Source: Capsaspora owczarzaki ATCC 30864 (Eukaryota; Opisthokonta; Filasterea). Taken from it: a stretch of DNA of 64,000 nt. The stretch lies in the NCBI RefSeq assembly GCF_000151315.2, contig NW_011887294.1, positions 2,273,082-2,337,081 of the forward strand, read 5' to 3'. The translations under genes were made by a program, and so were the position numbers. The notes beneath the pieces are model-generated. The model saw only the letters and a list, made by a program, of their open reading frames with translations. It was not told where the DNA came from and searched no databases. Shown here in pieces: positions 12,173 to 22,611 of this stretch; position 1 is the stretch's first letter, and each line of letters opens with the position of its first letter.

Positions 12173-13633
12173 ATGGCGTCATCGACTCTCACCCGTGTGA
12201 GTGCTGCTGTTGCTGTGTGATCTCAGTCCCAACGACTTTACTTGCTTTCATCTCATCACCAATTCATGCATGCATTCTGATCCGATCTGATCCCGTTGCT
12301 GTGATGGCGGCGCTCTCTCTCCATAACTACTTTGCTCAGTCTCTCGTCCCCATCTCCCCCCCTCTTCCCCATCATCCATCATCGCTCTACTACAGCTCAC
12401 CCCTTGCTCACCTCTTGCTCACCCCTTGCTCACCTGTTTGCTTTTGCCGACCGCGGCTTTGGACCACTCAGAAAATCCTCGTTGGCAATGAGATCGAGGC
12501 CATCCCGCCAAAGCTCGTCAATAACGCCACACACACCTACCGCTGGACGGTCTTTGTGCGATCCGAAAGCCCAACCACGTTCGACTTGAGCTCTGTCGTC
12601 TCGCGCGTCGAGTTCCAGCTCCTCGAAGGGCACTTTAAAAACCCACGGCGACGCAAGTGGCATTGAATCCTGAACGCAACTTGGATAGGCTATCATTTGC
12701 CTGACTTTGCAGTTCGTGATTTGGAATTGGATCATGCACAGAAATCTCATCACCACCATACCAGGTCGTCGAGACCGGCTGGGGTAGCTTTGACATCCCC
12801 ATCACCGTGTACTTTAAGGACGCCAGCCAAGCTCCAGTCAAATTCGTTCATCCTCTGCACTTTCCGACCGTCGACAATACCTCCAACCTCCAGCAGAAGA
12901 CGCACACATTGGTAAAGCACACACATACCCTCTGTTCAGCATCGGACAGTTGCGGTCTGGGGTTGCAACAAAAGCAACCTTTTTTGTTTGCTTCTCACAT
13001 TGCATGTTCTTGTTTTCCGTTGTTTGTTTTCCACTGGTGCAGACATTTGTCAACCCTTCTGCGCAGCTACGAGCGGCACTACTTGCCAAGCCGACAGCAG
13101 CGGCAGTCGCAGCCGCAGCTGCGGGGGGTCCGAAAAAGTCTCGCCGGGCGGTCGATTCCGATTCGGAGGATAACAACGACTCTGACTCGGACGGCGAGGC
13201 CTCGTCGTACCTTTCGCGCCAGAGCAAGAAGGAAAAGGAAAAGAGCAAGCAGAGTGCATCCAAGTCATCACACAGTTCCAAGTCGTCTCCCGTAGCCGCA
13301 GCAGCACCAGCCGCTTCGACAAATGGAAAGTCAAGTTCCCACAATCCAAGCGCGACAACCAAACGCGCAGCACCACGCTCGGAAGATCTTGGGGGTGACA
13401 GCAAACGATCTCGGTTGGAAAAATCGCATCCAGAGTTGATTGAGCGGATTCAAACGCGTATTTCAAGTCTCTGTACCAACTCGAAAACCGAGCAACTAGC
13501 ACAGGTTGCCCAGGTTATTTTGCGCGACCCCACACGCACGCCCTCCACCGTTAGTTTGACACACTTTGAGTTTGATCTCACTGGATTGGATGCTGCGGTA
13601 TTGCACGAGTTGGACGCGATTGTTTCACAGTAA
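12173..13633 (+). CDS. YEATS-domain protein with C-terminal ANC1-homology domain (AF9/ENL type)
   Basis: Reader of acylated histone lysines; the AF9/ENL branch recruits elongation factors and DOT1L through its C-terminus. Exons 12173-12196, 12472-12652, 12742-12911 and 13043-13633 join in phase to 321 residues. The start MASSTLTR is a short first exon ending at a GTGAGT donor. The YEATS domain spans about residues 9-117 (KILVGNE, YRWTVFVRS, SPPYQVVETGWGSF, ITVYFKDAS). The middle is Ala-rich and then Ser/Asp/Lys-rich, as in AF9. The last 65 residues (HPELIERIQTRISSL ... HFEFDLTGLDAAVLHELDAI) match the AHD helices and FDL strand of AF9/ENL. The second intron uses a GC-AG pair; only that choice restores the PPYQVVETGWG block. 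It converges on the ABHD17-like gene 122 bp away. Confidence 0.9.
12653..12741 (+). other. GC-AG intron in the YEATS gene
   Basis: Donor CGAC|GCAAGT and acceptor CACAG|AAATC. Exon 2 ends in phase 1 and exon 3 starts with two bases, which together read through the conserved YEATS core. No GT donor nearby gives an open, homologous frame. Confidence 0.8.
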
Positions 13634-13755
13634 AACGTTCTTATTTTCATTCTTTTGTTGCTTGGTTGAGGTTTGCAAACAAAACAAGCAAACCACAATG
13701 GCGAGATTTTCTGAGGCGGGCCAAAAACACACACACACACAAAAAGTGCACCAGG

Positions 13756-15144
13756 TCACTCAAGATGCTGAGCAAACTTTCGCAATCGCGGAAAGAACAT
13801 GGGAGACATTTCCAAATTGTTGTGGTTGCCTTCGTGCACCCAGAGTGGCTCAGCGGGCTTTCGGCACGCACGGTGGAGTGCCTGGCCGTGCTGCACTGGA
13901 ATGACCTCGTCCGCAGTGCCATGCAGGATGAGCACGGGCTCATGAATGTTGGAAATGCGGTCGATCGACGGGAATGGGTCGATGCAGTACGTTCGGCTGA
14001 TATTGGGCCGGATGAGCCGCAGTCCCGAAGTGAGCGGGGCGTGCAGAATGACGCCTGCAATGCCGCGAGTACGCGCAGCCAGCTCGACGGTTGGCACAGA
14101 CCCGATGCTTTGCCCGTAGAGGATGATTTCGCCGACCGGGATGCCCAAACGGCTAGTCGTGTGATCAAGCACGGCCTGCACATCCGCGTACAGGTTGGCC
14201 TCGCTCGGCCGACCGGTGCTGTCCCCGTAGCCGGAATAGTCGTACGCAACAATGTTCGCTGGCAGCGCAAGTGACATGGCCTTCAGGAAGGGCAGAATTT
14301 CTCCCATGTCCGTCGCATTCCCATGCGAAAACAAGATTGTTCGAACTACTGGCGTTGATGCATTTGCACCTGCACCTGAACCTGCACCTGCACCTGCTGG
14401 TTGTGCTATCCGGAGCGACGGAATGAACGCGCAGGCGAGCGTGTTGCCACGACTGGTACGAACTCGAAAGTACTCGGTTCCACGGAGGCGCCGTTGCAGG
14501 GTCGCATTGTACTCGTGGAATAGAATGCTCAACGTCGATACACCCAGCGGCGAGTTGCGCACTCGCATGGTGCGCTCTGGGACGTAGCATTGGTGGAAGC
14601 CGCACTCGCATCCGTCGGGCATCAGGAGGTGCTGTGCGGCGGCGTCCTGCTCTTGAAGCGCTTCCAACTCGCGCTGCTCTTGTTGCTCCAGTGCAGTGGC
14701 GGCGGCGTCCTCCTCGTACTGCGCAATGGCTGCGAGCTGCGCGTCGGCGTCCAGCTGCTGCGAGGAAGAAGCGGAGAGCAGTGGCGCAGAGGCTCCTTCG
14801 GCTCGCTCGTCACCCAGCCCATGGCTCGACTTGCTCGCAGCGCTGGACATAGACATGGTCGTGGTTGTGGTCGTGGTCGTGGTCGTGGTCGTGGTTGTCG
14901 CGGGTGCCTGGGCTGAGGTTGGCTGTGTCTGGATTGAGCGACTGCCGCTGCCGCTGCCGCTTCCCCGCGCGTCGTCGCCCTGCTGTGATTGTGATTGCGA
15001 GGATGGGGACGGCTTTGCGGGCGGCGGTAGTAAGATGTAGGACGTTGGCGGTGGGAAGAAGGCCATCTTGTTGGTAATGCTGGACGGGATTGGCGGGCAG
15101 ACGAGTCCGCACAGCTGGCACAGCAAGCGACCGAGTCCAGCCAT
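13756..15144 (-). CDS. Alpha/beta hydrolase, ABHD17-type depalmitoylase
   Basis: A 462-residue single-exon gene. ABHD17 proteins remove palmitate from membrane-bound signalling proteins such as Ras. The N-terminus MAGLGRLLCQLCGLVCPP has the Cys cluster that is itself palmitoylated in the family, followed by PSSITNKMAFFPPP as in ABHD17. A low-complexity Ser/Thr/Gln/Ala insert fills about residues 45-185. The hydrolase core has FSHGNATDMGEILPF (oxyanion hole), VAYDYSGYGDSTGRPSEANL, the nucleophile elbow ILYGQSIGSVPTVEL, acid residue in LILHGTADEVI and the His in HEGNHNNLEM, so the Ser-Asp-His triad is intact. The poly-Thr run is encoded by a GTC/GTG-repeat tract at 14855-14900. Confidence 0.93.
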   Translation of the reverse strand: MAGLGRLLCQLCGLVCPPIPSSITNKMAFFPPPTSYILLPPPAKPSPSSQSQSQQGDDARGSGSGSGSRSIQTQPTSAQAPATTTTTTTTTTTTTTMSMSSAASKSSHGLGDERAEGASAPLLSASSSQQLDADAQLAAIAQYEEDAAATALEQQEQRELEALQEQDAAAQHLLMPDGCECGFHQCYVPERTMRVRNSPLGVSTLSILFHEYNATLQRRLRGTEYFRVRTSRGNTLACAFIPSLRIAQPAGAGAGSGAGANASTPVVRTILFSHGNATDMGEILPFLKAMSLALPANIVAYDYSGYGDSTGRPSEANLYADVQAVLDHTTSRLGIPVGEIILYGQSIGSVPTVELAARTRGIAGVILHAPLTSGLRLIRPNISRTYCIDPFPSIDRISNIHEPVLILHGTADEVIPVQHGQALHRACRKPAEPLWVHEGNHNNLEMSPMFFPRLRKFAQHLE

Positions 15145-15425
15145 CGTCGTACAGTACCAACAGTACCAATAATAACAAATAATAAAAGAAAACTAGGATG
15201 AAGATGAAGAATAAAGGATTGAACAGTTCAGTTACAGTTATGTTTTCGAGCTGTTTTGGCTCAAGTAGATCTACAAGTACTGCTGAGGCTTCCTCTGTTT
15301 GACTGATGTTGCTGAAACAAGCTTCAATCTAATTGTGATGTGAAGTGTGTGATTGTGACTGTGATGGGCTTTTGCTATGAGATCAGTCCTAGTCTGTTGT
15401 TGCTCACCCGAGTGAATCCCAAACC

Positions 15426-18239
15426 ATGCCACTCAAAGCCAAGCGAACTACGACTGCTGATAGTACTACTACTACTAATACTGACAGTCATCATAGTAGT
15501 AGTAGTAATAGTAATAGTAGTAGTAGTAATGGTGGCCGCATCAGCCAGCTCGTCCAGCAGCAAGGCAGACCAAGAGCAGCAGGGCTCCTCGCTCCAGCAG
15601 CAGCACCCGCCATGCCAAGTACTAACACCATCACACTCACACATCATACACAACAACAACGACAACAACAACAACAACAACCATCTCGTCGCAATCACCT
15701 GCGACTGAACGCAGAAGAGCGCTGGCTTTTGGATCAAGAATCCCAGCTTCACTTCACTTCACTCGTATGACGACGATGAACAAGCGAGGTGGAGAGCTCC
15801 ATCAAGTCCATCCTCAACCAAGCGCTGGGGATGTGTGTTGGGGTTGGCGGTTGGATGTGGCCGACGTTGGCTGCAAAAAACGCTTCATTCTGATAAAAAC
15901 CTGTCATTCTGAGCATCTCACTTTGACCTGTCATTGCTGAGAGCTCGACGTTATTCATTGTGTATTGTTCATGGCTGATGATGTTGAATTTTTGTGCTTG
16001 TCACAGTCTTTGAAACAAACAAGATCGTTCTAGTCAAGTTGGATGGACATTTCTGGCCAGCTCAGGTACAATTCGCTGTTTTGTTGGATTGATTAAGCAC
16101 TTGGATGTGTCAACAGCATTGTAGTCAAGCTCCCAAACGTGTGGGGGATGGGGGTCGTGGACACTGTAGTAGTCGCGCGGACAACACGTACGATATCAGA
16201 AAGTTGACCCTTCTCTGTTGTGTGTGTGTCGTGCTGCAGGTTCTTCCTCCAAATGCTCATTCGAACAAGTCAAGTAGTCCACCGATTGCGGTTTGCCGTA
16301 TGATTGACAGCGCGCCCAAACCTCCTCAACCGTACGTCTGCCCTTCATGTTGCAAAAGTACTGGAAATGTGGCTTTGCTCCATATTTTCAGCAGATTCCA
16401 CTCATTTGCCAACGACAATCCACTCATTTGCCAACGACAATCCACATGACCATTGTCTTGTTTCTCGTAGCGTGTTCATCACCAATGCAGCTGATATCAA
16501 GCCTTTTCACGAAGATTTGATCGGCACCCTTCGTGCCAGTTTCATACAAGCCATGCCGCACAACAAAACCGAGCACATCCGCTACTCTACCTCGCTTAGC
16601 CTTGCGAAAGACCGCTTGCAACAAGGTTTACTCGCGCAGACTTTTGATGGTCAGAATGATGATGCTGATTTTCAGCCAAGTCGAACACCCACTCGTCAAC
16701 GCAACGGCTCTGGCTGGAAAGAGTCCCAAAGCAACAAACTCTGCCCCTGTGCGCTCAAAAGCACCTGGCACAAGCAACCAGCCCGAGCCTGCAAAAGCCT
16801 CGCAAACTCTCCTTGCAGCCAGAAGCTCGTCCGGCTCTTCGTTTCCCTCCACGCTCTTCGTTTCCCTCCACGTCCGAATCGTCTCTGGATCCAAAGCCAC
16901 AGCGAAAAACTGCAAGCCTGGCGCAGTTTACACATATACATCCGCCGAGGAGCAGCGAGCCCTTCGCAGCCGGCCGCCCCTCGTCCTATCCAAGTCCATG
17001 TTTGATACCCCAGTGCAGGCTTCCAAGTCCAAGGCGAAGATCGAAGTGATTGATACCCCAACAACTCTCGAGCCAGACCAGTCCAAGCCAAAGGTCGCAG
17101 CAATCGACTTTGCGCAAAGTCCTCGCACTTCACAAGCAAGCGGACGTTCCACAGTACATCGGGATGTGATTGAGCCTAACAGCTTGGAAGAAGAAGACAA
17201 GCCTGCGGTTCGGCAGTTGCGACAGCGCACCATCGCTTCACCCAACGCAAAGTCTCCAGCATCCCCGAATCCTCGCGCAAAAAGCGCTTCCAGTCCAACT
17301 CTTGCCATTTCCAAACGAAGGGCGAGCGAAATGGATGCCGAGGGGCCAGGCCCTTCCCTGCGAGTGTCGGCCGCGGATGTGACCGACGTAGTGAGCAGTC
17401 AAGAGGAGCCAAGGTCGAGGCGCGCTCTAGCCAGCAGCCAGAGTCCTGGCGATGATTCACAAGGGAGTCGTCAACGTGGACTTTTCAACTCTGCCGCGGA
17501 TGGTACTGAGATCAGAAAGTTGCGCCAGCGTGTCGCATCACCCGAGACCAAGTCGTCGCATGCCAGAGTAGCTTCCAACCGTGGTGCTGGTGGCGCTTCC
17601 AAGCGATATACCAGCGAGTCGGATGCAGACGCCGCCAATATCTCCGCCCGCGCGTCCGTGGCCAATGTCGCGAGCAGCAGCCAGGAGGACTCTAGTTTTA
17701 ATAGCGCTAAGGTGAACAAACCTGGCCGACAAAGCCAAGCACAGGTGAGCCTCAGCCGCAACGGTGAACTTCCCGTGGTACCCGACGACAGTGCAGAAAG
17801 TCCAAGTGGCAAGCGATCAACTCGGGCAAATCCAGGGCCAGTTGCTGCACCCCAGCCTTCGTCAACAGCTGGCAAGAAGCAACATCAAACATCCAAACCA
17901 ACGCAGCAACCAAAACTTGACACTTTCTTTTCGTCAGCGGCTGCAAAGCCACTGCCAACATCGGTCAAAGGGCGCACCGCTTCCAAAGAGCACACCGATG
18001 CTGCCAACAACCCAGACAAGTCACCAAAGACAAAGCTCGAAGTGTTTGATTTTGACGAGCAACCGTCTCGAGCAACCCATGCGCACCGCCCAACCAATAC
18101 ATCCATCCCTCGTCCGTCAGTAGTCCGTTCGATTGCAGCGGACTTTTTAGAGCCAGATTCGACGCCAGCTGCAGTGGCAGCAGCTTCTGCTTCCGTCTTG
18201 CGTTCTATCGCCCTTTCAGCACAAGAAACAGTGTCGACA

Positions 18240-18276
<37 letters not shown>

Positions 18277-19585
18277 CGAGCGATAAGGCGCTGCCTCCCG
18301 CTCGGAAAGTTCTCAGACTTGATCCACATGTGGAGCCAAGCTCTTCTCCCCCGAGCTCGAGTGGAGATTCGGCTGCTTTTGAAACTCGCTTGCGATCTGG
18401 AGTAGTCCGACAGCAGTTTGACGATGAGGACGAAGACGGGGACCTTCCGTCATCGTCTGGTCCGGTAGACGACGATTCGGATGACGAACTCCCGGCTGTC
18501 CAACTATCGCACCAGTCTACGACCGACTTCCGGCCTGGCACGGTCGTTTGGGCAAAGCGCCGCCTGGACTTGATGCTCAACCGCTTCATTTGGTGGCCTG
18601 CCAAGTACATTTCACGTCTGAAGGCACAGAAATTGCACGAATGCAACTTGTTCACTGGAAACCTGTCATTGACGGACAAGCCTCTGGAGAAACGGTATGT
18701 AACAGAAGCTTTTGCGTGTCGATGGTCAAAGTACCAACCTGTTTGCTTGCGTGTCATCACATAGGGCCAAGTTTATCTCTGTGAAACCGTACAAATGTAC
18801 CGATCCGGATGACCCAGACACGCCTGCTGCTTACCGTGAAGCGCTAGCCCGAGCCAGAAAAGCGGCGGAGAAGCTTGCCGTTGGGACGGCTAGTATCGAT
18901 CAAAGCTCTCCGATGAAGCAGCGCTTCTTTGCCAAGGCGGCTTCGGACGACGAGGATGACCCTATGGACACCGACCAACAAGCCGAGGAATTGTCAGATG
19001 ACGACGACAACAACGGCAACACTGTCCAGCCATCGGCCGCTGACGCACGCGATAGTAGCGATGAAGAGCAAGACGCCATACTGGCAATTAGGCAAGCTGT
19101 TGAAGCACCTTGAAACGGCCTCTGTGCGTCGTGTTGTGCTTGCACTCATTGTTACGAATTTCGTCCTCTCGCGCAGCGCCAGGTACACAGGAAACATCAA
19201 GACCTTTGCCAAGGAAATACTGCCTCATATTTGCAAAGTTGCAGACGGTGGTTTTTCGTATTGGCGAGACGAGTACGCCAAGGGTGACGACTCTCGCCCG
19301 CCTGCTTCTGGACCAGTGCCCGACAGTGTCGTACTGAAGTTGCTCTCCCATTTCGAGGGCGACCGAAAGCTGATGTCGCGGCCGCCGTGCCGAGACCATA
19401 GATTTTTGACACATGTGATCGTGCCGGAGGCAGTGCTGCAGCTGATCTCGCAACGCGATGGTATCAGCGAAGAAGCGGCCTTCCAAAAAATGAAGAGGCC
19501 TCTCTCTCAGGAGGAGGCTCATGCTCTGTTCCAGGTCACGGAGCGCCAAATATTGAGAGGCCCAACGGCAATGGCAGTCGAGTAG
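15426..19585 (+). CDS. Nuclear protein with two PWWP-type segments; 5' end and one junction uncertain
   Basis: PWWP domains bind methylated histone H3 tails and DNA, so a chromatin role is likely; I cannot assign an orthologue. A first PWWP-like start (KIVLVKLDGHFWPAQ) ends at 16065, then exons 16240-16331 (VLPPNAHSNKSS...) and from 16471 (VFITNAADIKPFHEDLIG) follow in phase. From about 16680 to 18694 a long frame encodes a disordered Ser/Pro/Ala/Lys-rich linker, ending in a second PWWP segment (FRPGTVVWAKRRLDLM ... RFIWWPAKYISRL). Exons 18765-19091 and 19177-19585 complete it, ending ILRGPTAMAVE. The exon from 16471 and the long frame are in different phases; I could not find an intron near 16620-16730 that joins them, so either a splice choice escapes me or there is a one-base error. 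The start at 15426 is tentative: its exon is poly-Ser/Thr/Gln and its link to the PWWP exon needs a weak acceptor. Confidence 0.7.
16392..16446 (+). repeat. Two-copy direct repeat in a PWWP-gene intron
   Basis: The unit ACTCATTTGCCAACGACAAT occurs twice in tandem, about 24 bases apart, within the intron 16332-16470. It is non-coding and probably a simple duplication. Confidence 0.8.
19092..19176 (+). other. GC-AG intron in the PWWP gene
   Basis: Donor ATTAG|GCAAGC, acceptor CGCAG|CGCCAGG. Exon 18765-19091 ends in phase 2 and the next exon supplies one base, giving AILAISARYTGNIKTF and an open frame to 19585. Without splicing the frame stops at 19113. Confidence 0.65.
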
Positions 19586-19737
19586 TTGTTGCTCTTCGGA
19601 AGAAAACCGCGGGTTCCATCGCAAGATCTTTCAGTTGTTGAAGCAGTGTGATATTGTATGAATTTTGTTTGCATTTCGAAAGGCAACCACACCAAATACA
19701 AAGAGAAACGTCCAAAAAGGACCATAAACAGACAGGA

Positions 19738-22578
19738 CTACGCAACCAAACCTTGCTTGCGCTTTTCCACCTCGGACATGACGACACCAAGCGCCTTCAA
19801 ACAAAGCATCAAATTCTCATCAACATTAATCCCGCGTTGCTCCGCCCCAGCTCGTGCAGGATGGAACTCGACAGTAGAGCAGATTGTTTCCAGGAACAAC
19901 TTGATGTTATTCAGGTTGCCGCCTGGAGTTCGCGAAATTGGAACTTTGAGCAGTTGAGCGCTGAGGCGACCAGCGTCCATGATGCGCTGCGACAGTACAA
20001 ACTGGGCAATGGTGGCAGCTTGGTTGAGTTGAGTGATAAAGGTAGAGACGGGGTCGCTTTCAACAGGAGGAGTGGCCAACGTCGTGGTGGGTGAGCTCGC
20101 CAAAGGAGAGGCAGCAGCGGCCGCCGTGGCCTCGGCGTGCTTGCTCGCCTCAATCTCAGAGACTTGGGGAGAATGATCTGGCAACGCGGATGCCGTGCCG
20201 GCGTCCACGGATGTGAGGCTAGCTTGGATTGGAGCCGGCGCTGGCTCGTTGGGGTGCTTGGCGACCGTCATTTCGCTGGCAATTCGAGCAAATGACCAGC
20301 CTTGCAGAATCTCACAATAGCGCTCATGCACGTGGTCATCGGAGTGGAGCCCTGTTACGGAGGCGGGGGCTGTTGGCGAGCCGGGCGCAGCATCCAACAG
20401 CCGAGATGGGGACACGATGTGTTGTTGCTCCATCGCATGACGCACAACACTCCATTGTGCAAACACAGAATCGATGGACGAATCGTCGCAGAGATTGAGA
20501 GCATGAGCCAAGAGCTTCTCTTTGATGAGATGGTTGTGGTATTGCGTCGCAGAGCCAATTTGCAGGTACAGCTGCCAGACGGCAGGTAACTGCGATCCGG
20601 TCAACCCAAGGCTCAAGTTGGCAGCCAGGTCGTAGTCGCCCACGTCCATCGCTTGCTTGGCAACCAGAAGCAGCACTTCCAGCTTGGCAGCTTCATTCCA
20701 ACGGGGCACAACGCGGAGAAGCTGCGCGAGCCGAACTAGACGGTCGGGCTGACGGTAGGCGCGTGGCGCAGAATGCAGCACGCTCTTGACAAACTCCATT
20801 CTCGCTTCGGACAAGCGAACTTGGAGGGGAAGTGCAGCCACTTGAAACTCGGCCAAAATGTCAATCGCATCCAGCAAGTCGTGTTCCGCTTGCACGGCTT
20901 CAGAAGGCGAGGTTATGATCTGCAAGCAAGCGCGAGCTGTAGCCAGGCCAGGGTCGCTTGGCGAAGCACATGCGTTGAAGTATTCCTTGGCAGCAGAAAT
21001 TACAAGAGCCTCGCTCTGGTCGAAACCCAAGCGAGACGAGGGCAACGGTAACGGCGCCTCGTGCTCATTCCGAGTCAGAACGTCTTTCAACAAATCAAAC
21101 AGCTCAACTCGGCCTGATGCGAGCACGCCCTCCGCAAACAAAACATGGCAACGTTCGACTGGAATAAACGGAAACACGGTCTGCTGCAGCTGCAGCAGGT
21201 GCTCCAACAAACGCTTCCAATCGTTCTTGACCAAGGGCGGACGAGCCCGACCGGCGCGGCGGGTGAGTTGGAGCAACAGTTGCATGACCTCTTGTTCGTC
21301 CTGCGCGGCTGCCGACGAGAAGAACGCCGGCATGCGCATCACGTCGTACTGCATCAGCAGTTGCGATGCAGCCACATACTTTTGAACACTGTAGAGCTTG
21401 TGGGTTGCCAGAATGACAATGCTCTCTGCCTTGGCAGCAATGGCAGCGACAACCGGGTCGTGGAATGTTTGGCCCGCAACGAGCGACAACAGATGAGATG
21501 TCGCATGGTGCACGGCTGTCAAAATGCGCTGCAAACATGCAAGTGTGCGCTGTTGCACGCGGGTCTGTTGCAGCTGGACTTGGTTGGTGGCGCCGGTAGT
21601 GCTGGAGCTGCTGGAGCTGCTGGAGCTGCTGGAGCTGCTGGTGGACTGCGTGAAAGGGAGCAGGCACAAGTCCAAACCAGCAAACAGTAGTTCGAGGTCA
21701 ATCCGGTCAATGCCCAGATTGAGATCTGCCAGGTGCTGCGGCGTGTCGGCGGGGGCGGCAGCACCAACAGCAGCAGCAGCAACCGATTCGGGTGCTTCCA
21801 TCTCCCACTCGTCGAGCGTCAACAATGGCTTTGAATCACGATAGCCCACCGGCGACGACGAAACGCTGCGCAACTGCGCGGCAAACTCTTCAAATACCAG
21901 CGCGGCCGTCTCAACCAACAAAGGATTGCCAAATTTGGCCAAGACAAAAGCAGGAAGCGGGGGCGCGGGAGCGTTGGGCTCAGCGAGGAAGGCAGCGGGG
22001 CGACCGGACGAGGACCGCTGCGTGCGAGCATACGGCACCACCCACTTCCAAAACGCCTCGACAAAGATGCGCTGAGAACTAATCACAGCAAGTTGGGCCT
22101 GCTGGATTGGGGCATTTTGCTGCTCATGCAGACGCTGGACCAATGCCGACTCGGCGGCCTGCAATCGGGCGAATGGGGTGGCGACTAAGGCGGCCATGCG
22201 TTCCTCTTGCCCCAGCACCTCTAAATCGCCGAGCTGGAAGCCCGGGTCGCAGAACGTCTCAAACACCATGACCTGCAGGAGCTTTGCATCGAACAAGAGC
22301 TTGTAGACTCCGGGGATGCGATTTCGAGCGGCGATTCTGAGCAGAGCAAGCGCATTCTCGGCCAGGCCAGTTTGAGCGTCAAACTCGCGCGCGCGCCTCA
22401 CAAACCACTCTGTCACTGCTTCGACCGACGGTGGGCTGCCAGAGAAGCGAGCCATGCCCTTGAACATGGAAGCGTTGTAAAATCCCGCCACCTCGTCTTG
22501 GTGACCAGGAGGCGCGGGGTTGGGCAAGCTGGCTGCGAGTTCTTCGTCGACTTGTTCGTCAATGGGAGCCAGAGAAGT

Positions 22579-22611
<33 letters not shown>

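Noticed and set aside
16332-16470. Coding exon within the repeated segment of the PWWP gene
   Set aside because: Flanked by GTACGT donor and CTCGTAG acceptor that join in phase 2; the repeat is intronic.
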